Source of the DNA: Actinomadura harenae
GTDB taxonomy: Bacteria; Actinomycetota; Actinomycetes; Streptosporangiales; Streptosporangiaceae
Assembly: GCF_003696215.1 (NCBI RefSeq)
Contig: NZ_RFFG01000022.1
Coordinates: 41,700-105,699, forward strand
Direction of reading: 5' to 3'
Length of the DNA stretch: 64,000 nucleotides
Below, one piece after another: positions 52,412 to 61,295 of the stretch. The notes below the pieces were generated by a model. The model was not told the origin of the DNA, did not search any database, and saw nothing but the letters and a program-made list of their open reading frames with translations. The position numbers and the translations under genes were made by a program. Position 1 is the first letter of the stretch. Each line of letters opens with the position of its first letter.

Positions 52412-54058
52412 GTGGCCAAACCAGTGATCGTGACAGTGGACGACGACCCGGGCGTGTCCCGGGCCGTGGCCCGGGACCTGCGCCGCCGGTACGCGGAGAC
52501 CTACCGGGTGCTGCGGGCCGAGTCGGGGCCGCAGGCCCTGGACGCGCTGCGCGAGCTGAAGCTGCGCGGGGACGACACGGCCGTGCTCGTCGCCGACCAC
52601 CGGATGCCCGAGATGACCGGCGTGGAGTTCCTCGAGGAGGCGATGGACCTCTACCCGTTCGCCCGCCGCGTCCTGCTCACCGCCTACGCCGACACCGACG
52701 CCGCGATCCGCGCGATCAACGTCGTCGACCTCGACCACTACCTGCTCAAGCCGTGGGACCCGCCGGAGGAGAAGTTCTACCCGGTCATCGACGCGCAGCT
52801 GGAGGCGTGGCGGCGCACCGACCGGCAGCGTCCGGGCGAGCTGCGGGTCGTGGGGCACCGCTGGTCGGCGCGGTCCTACGAGGTGCGCGACTTCCTCGCC
52901 CGCAACCAGGTGCCCTACACCTGGCTCCTGGACACCGCGCCCGAGGCCGCCGAACTGCTCAAGGCCGCGGGCGACCCCGAGCTCCCGCTCGTCGTGACCG
53001 CCGACGGCACCAAGCTCAGCGCCCCCACCGACGCCGAGCTCGCCGCCGTCGTCGGGCTGACCACCGCGCCCGGCGCGGACTTCTACGACCTCATCGTGGT
53101 CGGCGGCGGCCCCGCCGGCCTCGGCGCCGCCGTGTACGGCGCGTCCGAGGGGCTGAACACCGTCCTGATCGAACGGCACGCGTCCGGCGGGCAGGCGGGG
53201 CAGAGCTCCCGGATCGAGAACTACCTCGGCTTCCCGGACGGCGTGTCCGGGGCGCAGCTCGCCGACCGGGCCCGCCGCCAGGCCGTCCGGTTCGGCGCCG
53301 AGCTCATCACCACCGGCGAGGTCACCGGCATCGCCGCGCACGGCCGGGCCCGCGTCGTCACGCAGGCGGACGGCACGACCGTCGCCGCGCACGCGGTCAT
53401 CCTCGCCACCGGCGTCTCCTACCGCCGCCTGGAGGCCCCGGGCGTCGAGGACCTGGTCGGACGCGGCGTCTACTACGGCGCGGCCACGGCCGAGACGCCG
53501 AGCTGCGCGGGCGAGGAGGTCTACGTCGTCGGCGGCGCGAACTCGGCCGGCCAGGCGGCGGTGAACCTCGCGAAGGTCGCCAAGAAGGTGCACATCCTGA
53601 TCCGCGGCGAAAGCCTGGAGAAGTCGATGTCGCACTACCTCATCGAACAGATCGCCGAGCTCGACAACATCGACATCCACCCGAACACGATCGTCACCGA
53701 GGGACGCGGCGAGGACCGGCTCGAGCGGCTCGTCCTGTGCGGCCCGGACGGGGAGCGGATCGTCCACTCGCACTGGCTGTTCGTGTTCATCGGCGCCGAA
53801 CCCTGCACCGACTGGCTGAGCGGCGTCTTCGAACGCGACGACCACGGCTTCGTCGTGACCGGCCCCGACCTGGTCACCGACGGACGCCGCCCGGCGGGCT
53901 GGGAACCGAACCGCCAGCCCTACCACCTGGAGACGAGCCTGCCCGGCGTGTTCGCGGCGGGCGACGTCCGGTCCGGTTCGATCAAACGCGTCGCCTCGGC
54001 CGTCGGGGACGGCGCGATGGCCGTCGCGCTCGTCCACCGCTACCTCGAACAGGCATGA
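52412..54058 (+). CDS. Fused response regulator and thioredoxin-reductase-like flavoprotein (CxxC lost)
   Basis: 548 aa. An N-terminal receiver domain has the acidic pair DDDPG, phospho-acceptor Asp in VLVADHRMPEMTG, TAYAD and the Lys in YLLKPWDP. A glutaredoxin-like middle region (GHRWSARSYEVRDFLARNQVPYTW) leads to the FAD/NADPH domains: LIVVGGGPAGLGAAVYGASEG, ASGGQAGQSSRIENYLGFP, VYVVGGANSAGQAAVNLA, GVFAAGDVRSGSIKRVA. The redox CxxC of true thioredoxin reductases is absent (one Cys in TPSCAGEE). GTG 52412 follows GGAGGG. Known relatives are encoded beside a cNMP-domain histidine kinase, here found at 55833. Confidence 0.9.
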   Translation: MAKPVIVTVDDDPGVSRAVARDLRRRYAETYRVLRAESGPQALDALRELKLRGDDTAVLVADHRMPEMTGVEFLEEAMDLYPFARRVLLTAYADTDAAIRAINVVDLDHYLLKPWDPPEEKFYPVIDAQLEAWRRTDRQRPGELRVVGHRWSARSYEVRDFLARNQVPYTWLLDTAPEAAELLKAAGDPELPLVVTADGTKLSAPTDAELAAVVGLTTAPGADFYDLIVVGGGPAGLGAAVYGASEGLNTVLIERHASGGQAGQSSRIENYLGFPDGVSGAQLADRARRQAVRFGAELITTGEVTGIAAHGRARVVTQADGTTVAAHAVILATGVSYRRLEAPGVEDLVGRGVYYGAATAETPSCAGEEVYVVGGANSAGQAAVNLAKVAKKVHILIRGESLEKSMSHYLIEQIAELDNIDIHPNTIVTEGRGEDRLERLVLCGPDGERIVHSHWLFVFIGAEPCTDWLSGVFERDDHGFVVTGPDLVTDGRRPAGWEPNRQPYHLETSLPGVFAAGDVRSGSIKRVASAVGDGAMAVALVHRYLEQA

Positions 54059-54059
54059 C

Positions 54060-54078
54060 ACCCGCTCCCTGAGCGGGT
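54060..54078. terminator. Bidirectional hairpin between convergent genes
   Basis: ACCCGCTC (54060-54067) and GAGCGGGT (54071-54078) with a CCT loop, lying exactly between the plus-strand stop at 54058 and the minus-strand stop at 54078. Confidence 0.7.
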
Positions 54079-54713
54079 CAGGGACGGAAGATGCACTCGG
54101 CGATCGTCGCGTGCTTCTTCCAGCCCAGCGTCTCGTACAGGGCGTGCCCGGCGTCCGTCGCGCCGAGGACGCCCTGGACCGCGCCCAGCTCCACGGCCCG
54201 GTCGGTGAGGGTGTGCATCACGAACCCGCCCAGCCCTCGCCGCCGGTGCCCCTCCTCGGTCCGCACCCGGTCCACCACGACGGCCTCGCCGAGCACCGCC
54301 ATCTGCCCCTTGGCCGCCTGCTCGCCCGCCGCGTCCAGGACCGTGGCGTGGACGACGTCGCCGACACGTTCCAGGGAAACCGTGTACCCCTCGGGCGCGA
54401 CCGGACGCGCGGGCGCCAGGTCGACGGCCATCAGGTGACCGGTCTCCTCCCAGGCCACCACCCATCCCGGCGAGATCCAGGACTCCACGTCCCCGGGCTC
54501 GGCGGGCATCTTCATCCAGGTCCGCGGCTCGGTCACCGACACCGCCGCGTCGCGCACCAGCTGCTCCTCGGTCACAGGAAGAACGTGCCGCCCCACTTCG
54601 GCGGGGTTGTCGTCCACCTGGATGTAGTAGCCCCACGGCTTCGCGACGGGCGGAGGCGTGCGCCGCGACACCGCCCAGCCCGCGACCCACGTCCTGACGA
54701 TCTCCTCCGGCAC
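54078..54713 (-). CDS. GNAT-family N-acetyltransferase
   Basis: 211-aa acetyltransferase. Acetyl-CoA motif A is VVVDRVRTEEGHRRRGLGGFVMHTLTDRAVELGAV (R-x-x-G-x-G/A), followed by motif B LYETLGWKKHATIAE. The N-terminal half is a non-conserved domain with Trp/Pro-rich WGYYIQVDDNPAEV, as in two-domain actinobacterial GNATs. It lies between the RR/TrxR fusion and an alpha/beta hydrolase, separating them from the histidine kinase they normally neighbour. Confidence 0.87.
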   Translation of the reverse strand: MPEEIVRTWVAGWAVSRRTPPPVAKPWGYYIQVDDNPAEVGRHVLPVTEEQLVRDAAVSVTEPRTWMKMPAEPGDVESWISPGWVVAWEETGHLMAVDLAPARPVAPEGYTVSLERVGDVVHATVLDAAGEQAAKGQMAVLGEAVVVDRVRTEEGHRRRGLGGFVMHTLTDRAVELGAVQGVLGATDAGHALYETLGWKKHATIAECIFRP

Positions 54714-54894
54714 GGTCCCTCCCGCCCCGACCGCCCAGAGCGGTCATGTCATGATCATTAGTACTTGTGGAACCTTACACTCCGCCTCGCGCCGGGACCG
54801 GGGTGAGATCGACGACCGGTCGCCGACGCCCAACGCTCTCGGCCGGACCGGCCGCGGCATCGAGTTGACGGACGTGTCCGGTAGGGCTTGTGGG

Positions 54895-55740
54895 ATGACG
54901 AATGGCGAAGCGTTGAGCGAGTGGACGTTGGAGCGATCCTTCGAGTCGTCCTCGGGGGAGGTGCGCTGGAACGTTCTGGGAGCGGCGGACGCCGAGCCCG
55001 TGGTGCTGCTGCACGGCACTCCGTTCTCCTCGTTCGTCTGGCGGGGGATCGCGCGGGCGCTCGCATCACGGTTCCGCGTGTTCGTGTGGGACATGCCCGG
55101 CTACGGCCAGTCGGCCAAGTTCGCCGGACAGGACGTGTCGCTCGCGGCGCAGGGCAAGGTCTTCACCGAACTGCTGGAGCACTGGGGACTGGACGCGCCC
55201 CGCGTCGTCGCCCACGATTTCGGCGGCGCGACCGCGCTGCGCGCCCACCTCCTGCACGGTGCCCGGTACGACCGTTTGGCGGTGGTCGACCCGGTGGCTC
55301 TGGAACCCTGGGGATCCCCGTTCTTCCGGCTGGTCGGAGAGAACGCGCCGGTGTTCGAGCAGCTGCCGCCCGCGCTGCACCGGGCGCTGGTGCGCGAGTA
55401 CGTGACCTCGGCGTCCGGGCCCGGCCTGCACCCGGCGACGCTGGACGCGCTGGTCGAGCCCTGGCTGGGCGAGGACGGCCTGCCCGCGTTCTACCGCCAG
55501 ATCGCCCAGGCCGACCAGCGGTACACCGACGAGATCCAGGGCCGCTACCCCGAGATCGACCTGCCGGTGCTGGTGTGCTGGGGCACCGCCGACACCTGGA
55601 TCCCGGTCGCCAAGGCCCACGAGCTGGCCGGCCTGATCCCCGGCGCACGGCTCCACCTGGTCGAAGGCGCGGGTCACCTCGTCCAGGAGGACGCCCCCGC
55701 CGAACTCACCGCCGCCCTCCTGGGGTTCCTCGGCGCCTGA
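54895..55740 (+). CDS. Alpha/beta hydrolase, haloalkane-dehalogenase/epoxide-hydrolase-like
   Basis: 281 aa. Oxyanion motif LLHGTPFSSFVWRG, nucleophile elbow VVAHDFGGATALRAH with Asp (not Ser) as nucleophile, FVWDMPGYGQS, and the catalytic His in VEGAGHLVQEDAP; the Asp of CWGTADTW is the likely acid. An Asp elbow (H-D-x-GG) marks haloalkane dehalogenases and epoxide hydrolases. Start is ATG 54895, where sequence homology begins; the longer frame from 54658 is non-homologous. Confidence 0.85.
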   Translation: MTNGEALSEWTLERSFESSSGEVRWNVLGAADAEPVVLLHGTPFSSFVWRGIARALASRFRVFVWDMPGYGQSAKFAGQDVSLAAQGKVFTELLEHWGLDAPRVVAHDFGGATALRAHLLHGARYDRLAVVDPVALEPWGSPFFRLVGENAPVFEQLPPALHRALVREYVTSASGPGLHPATLDALVEPWLGEDGLPAFYRQIAQADQRYTDEIQGRYPEIDLPVLVCWGTADTWIPVAKAHELAGLIPGARLHLVEGAGHLVQEDAPAELTAALLGFLGA

Positions 55741-55832
55741 GGTTCTTCGAGGCCCTCCGGGGGAATCTTCGAATACGCTGCTCTGGTTTCGACGCAAGGA
55801 GCAGTGAGATTTTGGATGGTCAAGGAGGAACC

Positions 55833-57269
55833 ATGACGGCCGTCGAGCCCGCCGAGCTACGCCGCCTGTTCCTGTTCGAGGACCTGGACGACGAGAAGCT
55901 CCAGTGGCTGGCGACCTACGGTTGGGTGCGGACCTACGCCGAGGGCGAGACGATCTGCGCGCAGGGCGACCCGGCCGAGTTCTTCTACGTCCTCCTGGAC
56001 GGCCAGATCGCGATGACGGCGCAGGTCCGCGACCACCCGGTGGAGATGACCCGCTCCGAGCAGCCCGGCGTCTACGGCGGCGCGGTGCAGGCCTACATCG
56101 GCGAGCGGATCGAGCAGCGGTACGCGCACTCGCTGCGCGCACTGCGCCCGACCCGGATGTTCGAGCTGCCCGCGCGCAAGTTCGGCAAGGCCGTCCGCTC
56201 CTGGTTCCCGATGGCGACGCACCTGCTCGAGGGCATCTTCTTCGGGATGAACAACGCCCGGCGCCTCGTCGACCAGCGCGAACGCCTCACGGCCCTCGGA
56301 ACCATCACCGCCGGGCTCACCCACGAGCTGAACAACCCGGCCGCGGCCGCCGCGCGCGCCGCCTCCGAACTCGGCGACCGGCTCGTCGGCGCGCAGAAGC
56401 GCCTGGTCGAGCTGGCCTCGGGCGGCGTGGACTGCGAGCACATCGCCCGGCTCGTCGCGCTGCACGACCGGCTCGTCGGCGCCGGGAAACCGCAGCCGTC
56501 CCGCGACCCGATCGCGGTCAGCGACGCCGAGGACGAACTCGGCGACTGGCTCGACGAGCACGGCGTCGACGACGCCTGGGACCTCGCGCCGTCCCTGGTC
56601 GCCGCCGGAATCGGCGTGGACGACGCGGAGAAGGTCGCCGAGATCGCGGGCGACCGGATCGGCACCGCCATGGCCTGGCTCACCGAGACGCTCGAGGTCG
56701 CGCAGCTCCAGTCGGAGATCTCCGAGGCGACCACCCGGATCACCGGCCTGCTCGACTCGGCCCGCCAGTACTCCCAGCTCGACCGCGCCCCCTACCAGAG
56801 CGTCGACCTGCGCACCCTGCTCGACAGCACGCTCACCATGCTGAAGCGCAAGGTGCCGCCGGACATCCGCGTCCACACCGACTACGCGTCCGACATGCCG
56901 CCGGTCCCGGTCTACGCGGCCGAGCTGAACCAGGTCTGGACGAACCTGATCGTCAACGCGCTGGACGCCATGGAAGGCTCGGGCACCCTCACCCTCCGCA
57001 CGTTCCGCGACGCCGACCAGGCCGTCGTCGAGATCGCCGACACCGGCACCGGGATCCCCGAGGAGAACCTCGACCGGATCTTCACCCCGTTCTTCACGAC
57101 CAAGCCCGTCGGCAGCGGCACCGGTCTCGGCCTCGACATCTCCTGGCGGATCGTGGTCGGACGCCACGGCGGCGACATCCAGGTCGAGTCCAGCCCCGGC
57201 GACACCCGCTTCCAGGTCCGCCTCCCTCTCACCCCGGCCGCCGCCCCCGCGACCTCCGAGGAGGACTGA
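55833..57269 (+). CDS. Sensor histidine kinase with N-terminal cyclic-nucleotide-binding domain
   Basis: 478 aa. Residues 1-130 form a cNMP-binding-like barrel (EGETICAQGDPAEFFYVLLDGQIAM), followed by HisKA with phospho-acceptor His in LTHELNNPAAAAARA near residue 167, a helical insert, and the HATPase_c boxes: NQVWTNLIVNALDAM (N), DTGTGIPEENLDRIF (G1), FTTKPVGSGTGLGLDI (F/G2). No membrane helix, so a cytosolic sensor. AAGGAGGA precedes ATG 55833. It probably phosphorylates the receiver of the TrxR-like fusion at 52412. Confidence 0.92.
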   Translation: MTAVEPAELRRLFLFEDLDDEKLQWLATYGWVRTYAEGETICAQGDPAEFFYVLLDGQIAMTAQVRDHPVEMTRSEQPGVYGGAVQAYIGERIEQRYAHSLRALRPTRMFELPARKFGKAVRSWFPMATHLLEGIFFGMNNARRLVDQRERLTALGTITAGLTHELNNPAAAAARAASELGDRLVGAQKRLVELASGGVDCEHIARLVALHDRLVGAGKPQPSRDPIAVSDAEDELGDWLDEHGVDDAWDLAPSLVAAGIGVDDAEKVAEIAGDRIGTAMAWLTETLEVAQLQSEISEATTRITGLLDSARQYSQLDRAPYQSVDLRTLLDSTLTMLKRKVPPDIRVHTDYASDMPPVPVYAAELNQVWTNLIVNALDAMEGSGTLTLRTFRDADQAVVEIADTGTGIPEENLDRIFTPFFTTKPVGSGTGLGLDISWRIVVGRHGGDIQVESSPGDTRFQVRLPLTPAAAPATSEED

Positions 57270-57271
57270 GG

Positions 57272-57886
57272 TCAGGACGGCCCGAGGACCCGGCCGGTGA
57301 CCAGGCCACGAGCGCCGGCCGCGAAGAACTCCTCGGGGGCCTGCTCGGCCAGGCCGAGGACGACGCCCTGACTGAGGCCGATCATGAGTGCCCGCAGCGC
57401 GGTCGCCAGCCGCCGCGCCTGCCGCTCCGTCACGGCGTCCCCCTGATGTGACCTGCCCGCGAACAGGTCGGCGAGGCGCCGCTCATGCGCCTGGATGGAC
57501 GCCGCGAGCCGCTCTCGCAGATCGGGGTCGCGCAGGGCCGTGTCCTGAAGGCTGACCTCGAACGACAGATGCCCGAGCGCGTCGGGGTCCTCACAGGCGC
57601 GCCGGTAGAACCGGGCGAAGGCCTCGACGCTCTCCAGCAGGTCCAGATCGGCGGGGACCGCCTGCTCGATCCCCTCGTAGTGCGGCCCGAGGTAGTCGGT
57701 GACCAGCGCGATCAGCAGGCCGTTCTTGCTCCCGAACAACGAGTAGACGGCCCCGGTGGTCAACCCCGCCCCCTCGGCGATCTCGTCCAGCCGGGCGCGG
57801 TGACCGTCCCTGGCGACGATCCGCCGCGCGGACTCCAGCAGGGCGCTCCGATTGCGCTCCTTGGCCTCCGCCCTTGTCACTCTCAT
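57272..57886 (-). CDS. TetR-family regulator
   Basis: 204 aa. HTH region ALLESARRIVARDGHRARLDEIAEGAGLTTGAVYSLFGSKNGLL; C-terminal helical ligand domain. Divergent from the M14 peptidase gene, sharing an inverted repeat across the 26-bp gap, and convergent (2-bp gap) with the histidine kinase gene. Presumed repressor of itself and the peptidase. Confidence 0.92.
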   Translation of the reverse strand: MRVTRAEAKERNRSALLESARRIVARDGHRARLDEIAEGAGLTTGAVYSLFGSKNGLLIALVTDYLGPHYEGIEQAVPADLDLLESVEAFARFYRRACEDPDALGHLSFEVSLQDTALRDPDLRERLAASIQAHERRLADLFAGRSHQGDAVTERQARRLATALRALMIGLSQGVVLGLAEQAPEEFFAAGARGLVTGRVLGPS

Positions 57887-57918
57887 AATCTCATTATTAC
57901 AGTAATCCGATTATGAGA
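57881..57918. promoter_or_regulatory. Inverted repeat operator between TetR gene and peptidase gene
   Basis: TCTCATAATC (57881-57890) is the exact complement of GATTATGAGA (57909-57918), with an inner ATTAC-A-GTAAT dyad (57896-57906). The repeat covers both start codons (57886 on the minus strand, 57913 on the plus strand), a very tight arrangement. The AT-rich site stands out in this GC-rich DNA. Confidence 0.8.
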
Positions 57919-59226
57919 ACAGTGGAGTACATGCGCCGGGTGCCCGGCCACACCGTCTTCCCGTCCGTCGACGTCCTGGACGCCGAGCTCGACGCCCTGG
58001 CTGCCGCCCACCCCGACCTGGCACGCGTCCGCACGGTCGGGACTTCTCGGCTCGGCGATCCCCTGCGCGTCCTGCCCGTCGGCGACGGCCCGGCGGACGC
58101 CGTCGTCATCGGCGGCCCGCATCCCAACGAACCGGTCGGGTTCCACACCGTCACCGCCCTGGCCACGCTGCTGTGCCAGGACGACGCGCTCCGCGAATCA
58201 CTCGGGTTCCGCTGGCACATCCTCGCCTGCGCCGACCCGGACGGCGCCCGCCTGAACGAGGGCTGGTACGGCAGCCCCGGCGACCGCCGCGCCTACGCCG
58301 AACACTTCTACCGCCCCGACCTGGCCGACCAGGTCGAATGGACCTTCCCGCTGTCCGTGGGGGAGTACCGCTTCGACCGTCCGCTGCCGGAGACGTCAGC
58401 GCTGATGCGACTGATGGACGAGGTGAAGCCGTCCTTCGTCTGCTCGCTGCACAACGGCGAGTACCAGGGCGCGTTCTTCTACCTCAACCGCGACGACACC
58501 ACCCTCGCCCACAAACTGACCGAACTCCCCGGCATGGAGGGCCTGCCGCTCCACCACGGCGAACCGGAACTGCCCGGCTCGCGCCCGATCGCCCCAGCCG
58601 TCTACCTCACCCCCAGCGGAGCACAGGTAGGCGCGGCCTTCGGCGCAGGCGCCAGCAGCGCCGACTACGCCGCCCGCTTCGGCGCCCTGCACCTCGTGAC
58701 CGAGGTACCCCTGTGGGCCAGCAAACGAGTGGCCGACCAAACCGAGACCACCACGCCCTACCGGCAGATCCTCGCCGCCGCGACGGCCGCCCGACGCGAC
58801 CTGATCGACACACTGGAAACCGCCCTGAACGCCGTCGCGGACGACCTGACCGTCCACTCACCGTTCCGCCGCTCCACCGAGGCCACCCTCCAGACCTTCC
58901 GCACCCTCACCGAGGAAATCGAGCCCGCCGAGACGCCGTCCGGACCCGAGCGGCCCGCGACGGTCGCCGAGGAGTTCGACCACCGCCAAGCCGTCCACCT
59001 GTTCCGGCTCCGCCTGCTCGGGACGTTCCTGCGCATGCTCGACGCCGAGATCAGCGCCGGCAACCCCACCCCGGCCATCCGCGCCCAGCGCAACCTGCTC
59101 ACCGAACGCTTCGACCGCTGGCTCGCCGAAGCCGAAACCGACCCCCCAGGCCAGCCGGTCGAGATCCGCAAGCCGGTCGCAGTGCAACTGGCCGCCATTC
59201 TCCTCGCCGCCACCCACGCGACCTGA
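57913..59226 (+). CDS. M14-family zinc carboxypeptidase
   Basis: 437 aa, starting inside the operator at 57913. Zinc-binding HxxE in VIGGPHPNEPVGFHTV near residue 63, Arg/Asn-containing LACADPDGARLNEGWYG, and the third zinc His in SFVCSLHNGEYQGAFFYLN. The C-terminal ~130 residues are helical (RPATVAEEFDHRQAVHLFRLRLLGTFLRMLD). No signal peptide, so it acts in the cytoplasm, like the deacylase/peptidase M14 subset. The true catalytic Glu is not obvious, so function is unproven. Confidence 0.8.
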   Translation: MRTVEYMRRVPGHTVFPSVDVLDAELDALAAAHPDLARVRTVGTSRLGDPLRVLPVGDGPADAVVIGGPHPNEPVGFHTVTALATLLCQDDALRESLGFRWHILACADPDGARLNEGWYGSPGDRRAYAEHFYRPDLADQVEWTFPLSVGEYRFDRPLPETSALMRLMDEVKPSFVCSLHNGEYQGAFFYLNRDDTTLAHKLTELPGMEGLPLHHGEPELPGSRPIAPAVYLTPSGAQVGAAFGAGASSADYAARFGALHLVTEVPLWASKRVADQTETTTPYRQILAAATAARRDLIDTLETALNAVADDLTVHSPFRRSTEATLQTFRTLTEEIEPAETPSGPERPATVAEEFDHRQAVHLFRLRLLGTFLRMLDAEISAGNPTPAIRAQRNLLTERFDRWLAEAETDPPGQPVEIRKPVAVQLAAILLAATHAT

Positions 59227-59233
59227 ACCTGAG

Positions 59234-60118
59234 TCAGTGGTGACCGAAGGCCAGGCCATGACCGGGCCCGGAGTCGCGGTACACATCACCGTGCCCCCAG
59301 CTCAGCACCTCGAACCGGACATGGACGGCGTGCACGCGGACCCCGGTGAGCTCCGCCATCATCTCCTCGGACAGATCGACGATGGCGGGGATGTCGTGCT
59401 GCGCGATCGCCCAATCGGCAGGCCCGAAGTCCTCCACAACCCCAGTGACCCGGCGCCCGCGGTAGCCGATCCGGACACGAGTGCCGAGCGGCCAGTACGG
59501 ACTGGCGACCGTCCGATACGACATGCGAGCCCCGCGCGCGGTGGCCTGATCCCAGAAGGACGTGGCGGTCGCCGTCCCAGACGGTAAACGAGGCCGCCTC
59601 CGAGAAGGAGCCGGCAAGGGCGACCGCGCCACAACGCCCCTTGTCCGCTGCCGCGCGCTGTCATGACTCGCACGCGCCGGGCCCTTCTCACCGAACGACT
59701 TGGGCGTCTGCAAGGCGAACGCGGCGGCGGCCCCACCGACCAGGACCGTCCCGGTGATCGGCACGATCAACAGCGCCGCGATCCGCCCGCGCCCCCGGGA
59801 CGTCTGGTCGGGCGGGGGCTCCGGGCGGGCAGCAGGGTGGGCCTCGGGGAGCTGGAACTCGACCAGGAGCGCCGCGAGATGCTGCTCCATCGCGCGTTCG
59901 GAGATGTCGAGCAGCTCGGCGAGCAGCGCATTGCAGTGCCCCGCCACGATCAGCCCGAACACCTCCGTCTCGCGTGGTGTGAGCGTGGCCTGGTTGTGCC
60001 GCAGAACGCGGGTCGTGCCATCGTCGTCCGGCTCGGGGACGTCCGGCCCCTCGGCCCGCAGGATGAGCCTGGTGAGCCGTACCAGCTGGTCCGCCGCCTC
60101 CCGGGCCGGTCCGTTCAC
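59234..60118 (-). CDS. LuxR-type HTH / transmembrane / RlpA-like double-psi beta-barrel fusion
   Basis: About 294 aa. N-terminal cytoplasmic part includes a LuxR-type helix-turn-helix (LTPRETEVFGLIVAGHCNALLAELLDISERAMEQHLAALL), a Pro/Arg-rich linker, one TM segment (IAALLIVPITGTVLVGGAAAAFAL), then an extracytoplasmic linker and a DPBB domain (TSFWDQATARGARMSYRTVAS; PLGTRVRIGYRGRRVTGVVEDFGPADW). GTG 60118 with GGAGGG upstream is the chosen start. The combination of DNA-binding and cell-wall/peptidoglycan-facing domain in one polypeptide is unusual; it could be a membrane-bound regulator sensing the wall. Key Asp of lytic 3D/DPBB enzymes seems present (VEDFGPADW). Confidence 0.82.
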   Translation of the reverse strand: MNGPAREAADQLVRLTRLILRAEGPDVPEPDDDGTTRVLRHNQATLTPRETEVFGLIVAGHCNALLAELLDISERAMEQHLAALLVEFQLPEAHPAARPEPPPDQTSRGRGRIAALLIVPITGTVLVGGAAAAFALQTPKSFGEKGPARASHDSARQRTRGVVARSPLPAPSRRRPRLPSGTATATSFWDQATARGARMSYRTVASPYWPLGTRVRIGYRGRRVTGVVEDFGPADWAIAQHDIPAIVDLSEEMMAELTGVRVHAVHVRFEVLSWGHGDVYRDSGPGHGLAFGHH

Positions 60119-60312
60119 GCGCCTCACCCTCCAGAAAATCCCGCAATTCGGATACTGAGAGTCATCAAGTATCGACAGTGCGGAGTGTAGGGTCCGTGCG
60201 CGGGCAACGGAAGGTCTGACAGAGGTAAAGAGCGACAAGAGTGACCAGTGGGGTCAGTGCGCCGCCTGCACCTGGCTCCAGGCCGTCCGGCGGACGGTGG
60301 CAGAATCGGCTC

Positions 60313-60771
60313 GTGAGCGACGTGAACACGCCGGACGAGGCGTCCGGGACGGCGGCCTGGCACGGCCGGATCGAGCATGTGCGCGGCGGCGCGCTGACCG
60401 GCGACACCGCCCAGACCTCGGGCATGCGCCGACTGGAGGCCATCTCCGGCCGGACGGTCGGCTCCGAGCGGCTGTGGATGGGCCGGACCCACGTCGCCCC
60501 GGCGACGAACTCAGGCGACCACCACCACGGCGAAGCCGAGACCGCCATCTACGTGGTGTCCGGCCACCCCGTGCTCGTGTTCGCCGAAGGCGACCACGAG
60601 GTGCGGGTTGAAACGGAACCGGGCGACTACGTGTTCGTCCCGCCCTACGTCCCGCACCGCGAGGAGAACCCGTCCCCAGACGAAGAGGCCGTCGTAGTAA
60701 TCGCCCGCAGCACCCAGGAGGCCATCGTCATCAACCTCCCCAACCTCTGGCCCACCCCCGACCCCGAATAG
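60313..60771 (+). CDS. Cupin-domain protein
   Basis: 152-aa single-domain cupin. The metal-binding motif 1 is GDHHHGEAETAIYVVSGHPVLVF (HH-x-E) and motif 2 includes EPGDYVFVPPYVPHREENP, with His and Glu ligands visible. Probably a small dioxygenase-like or ligand-binding protein. Start GTG 60313 is tentative; GTG 60241 is the in-frame alternative. It is divergent from the LuxR/DPBB gene and may share its promoter region. Confidence 0.85.
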   Translation: MSDVNTPDEASGTAAWHGRIEHVRGGALTGDTAQTSGMRRLEAISGRTVGSERLWMGRTHVAPATNSGDHHHGEAETAIYVVSGHPVLVFAEGDHEVRVETEPGDYVFVPPYVPHREENPSPDEEAVVVIARSTQEAIVINLPNLWPTPDPE

Positions 60772-60896
60772 CCCCCTCGGCCATCACCGGCCCTTCGGAC
60801 GAGACCCCGTCCCCGACCTGATGGCTCCCGCTTCAGCGACTCGCAGCAGCAGCCGCCAACGGTGGAGTCGCCACGTCCGTGCCGGTCCGAGTCTTC

Positions 60897-61295
60897 TCAG
60901 GTGTAGCCGTCCCCGAAGTCGCCCATAGCCTCGCGGAACTCTGGGGAGCGGACGTGGTCGAGCATGTCGACCAGGTCCTGGAGTCCCGAGGCGTCGATCC
61001 AGATCCGCAGTCCGTCGACACGGGCCCCGTGGTTGAGCAGCGTCACCCACACCACCACCCCGACATGGCCGGAGACGCGGTGCGGCTGGATGTCATGAAT
61101 GCAGCCCGCAGACAGCGGCGAGGAAGCCAGCGCCGCACGCACCCGCCGCGCGAACTCCTTCCCGGCTGCCTCGCTGTCGCCCTCAAGCATCCAGTCCATC
61201 GCTGAGGCGTCCCGTCGAGCAGAGGCTGCCTCAGAGCACCGTCGTGCCCAACGGCGCGCCAACCGAACCAGCCGCGCACGAGCCCCTTCTCTCAT
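60897..61295 (-). CDS. Hypothetical protein, last gene of a small minus-strand cluster
   Basis: 132 aa, not recognised. Basic N-terminus (MREGARARLVRLARRWARR) then a compact alpha/beta region (CIHDIQPHRVSGHVGVVVWVTLLNHGARVDGLRIWIDASGLQDL) ending in DFGDGYT. ATG 61295 overlaps the preceding gene's stop (ATGA), showing translational coupling. No membrane segment. Confidence 0.55.
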   Translation of the reverse strand: MREGARARLVRLARRWARRCSEAASARRDASAMDWMLEGDSEAAGKEFARRVRAALASSPLSAGCIHDIQPHRVSGHVGVVVWVTLLNHGARVDGLRIWIDASGLQDLVDMLDHVRSPEFREAMGDFGDGYT

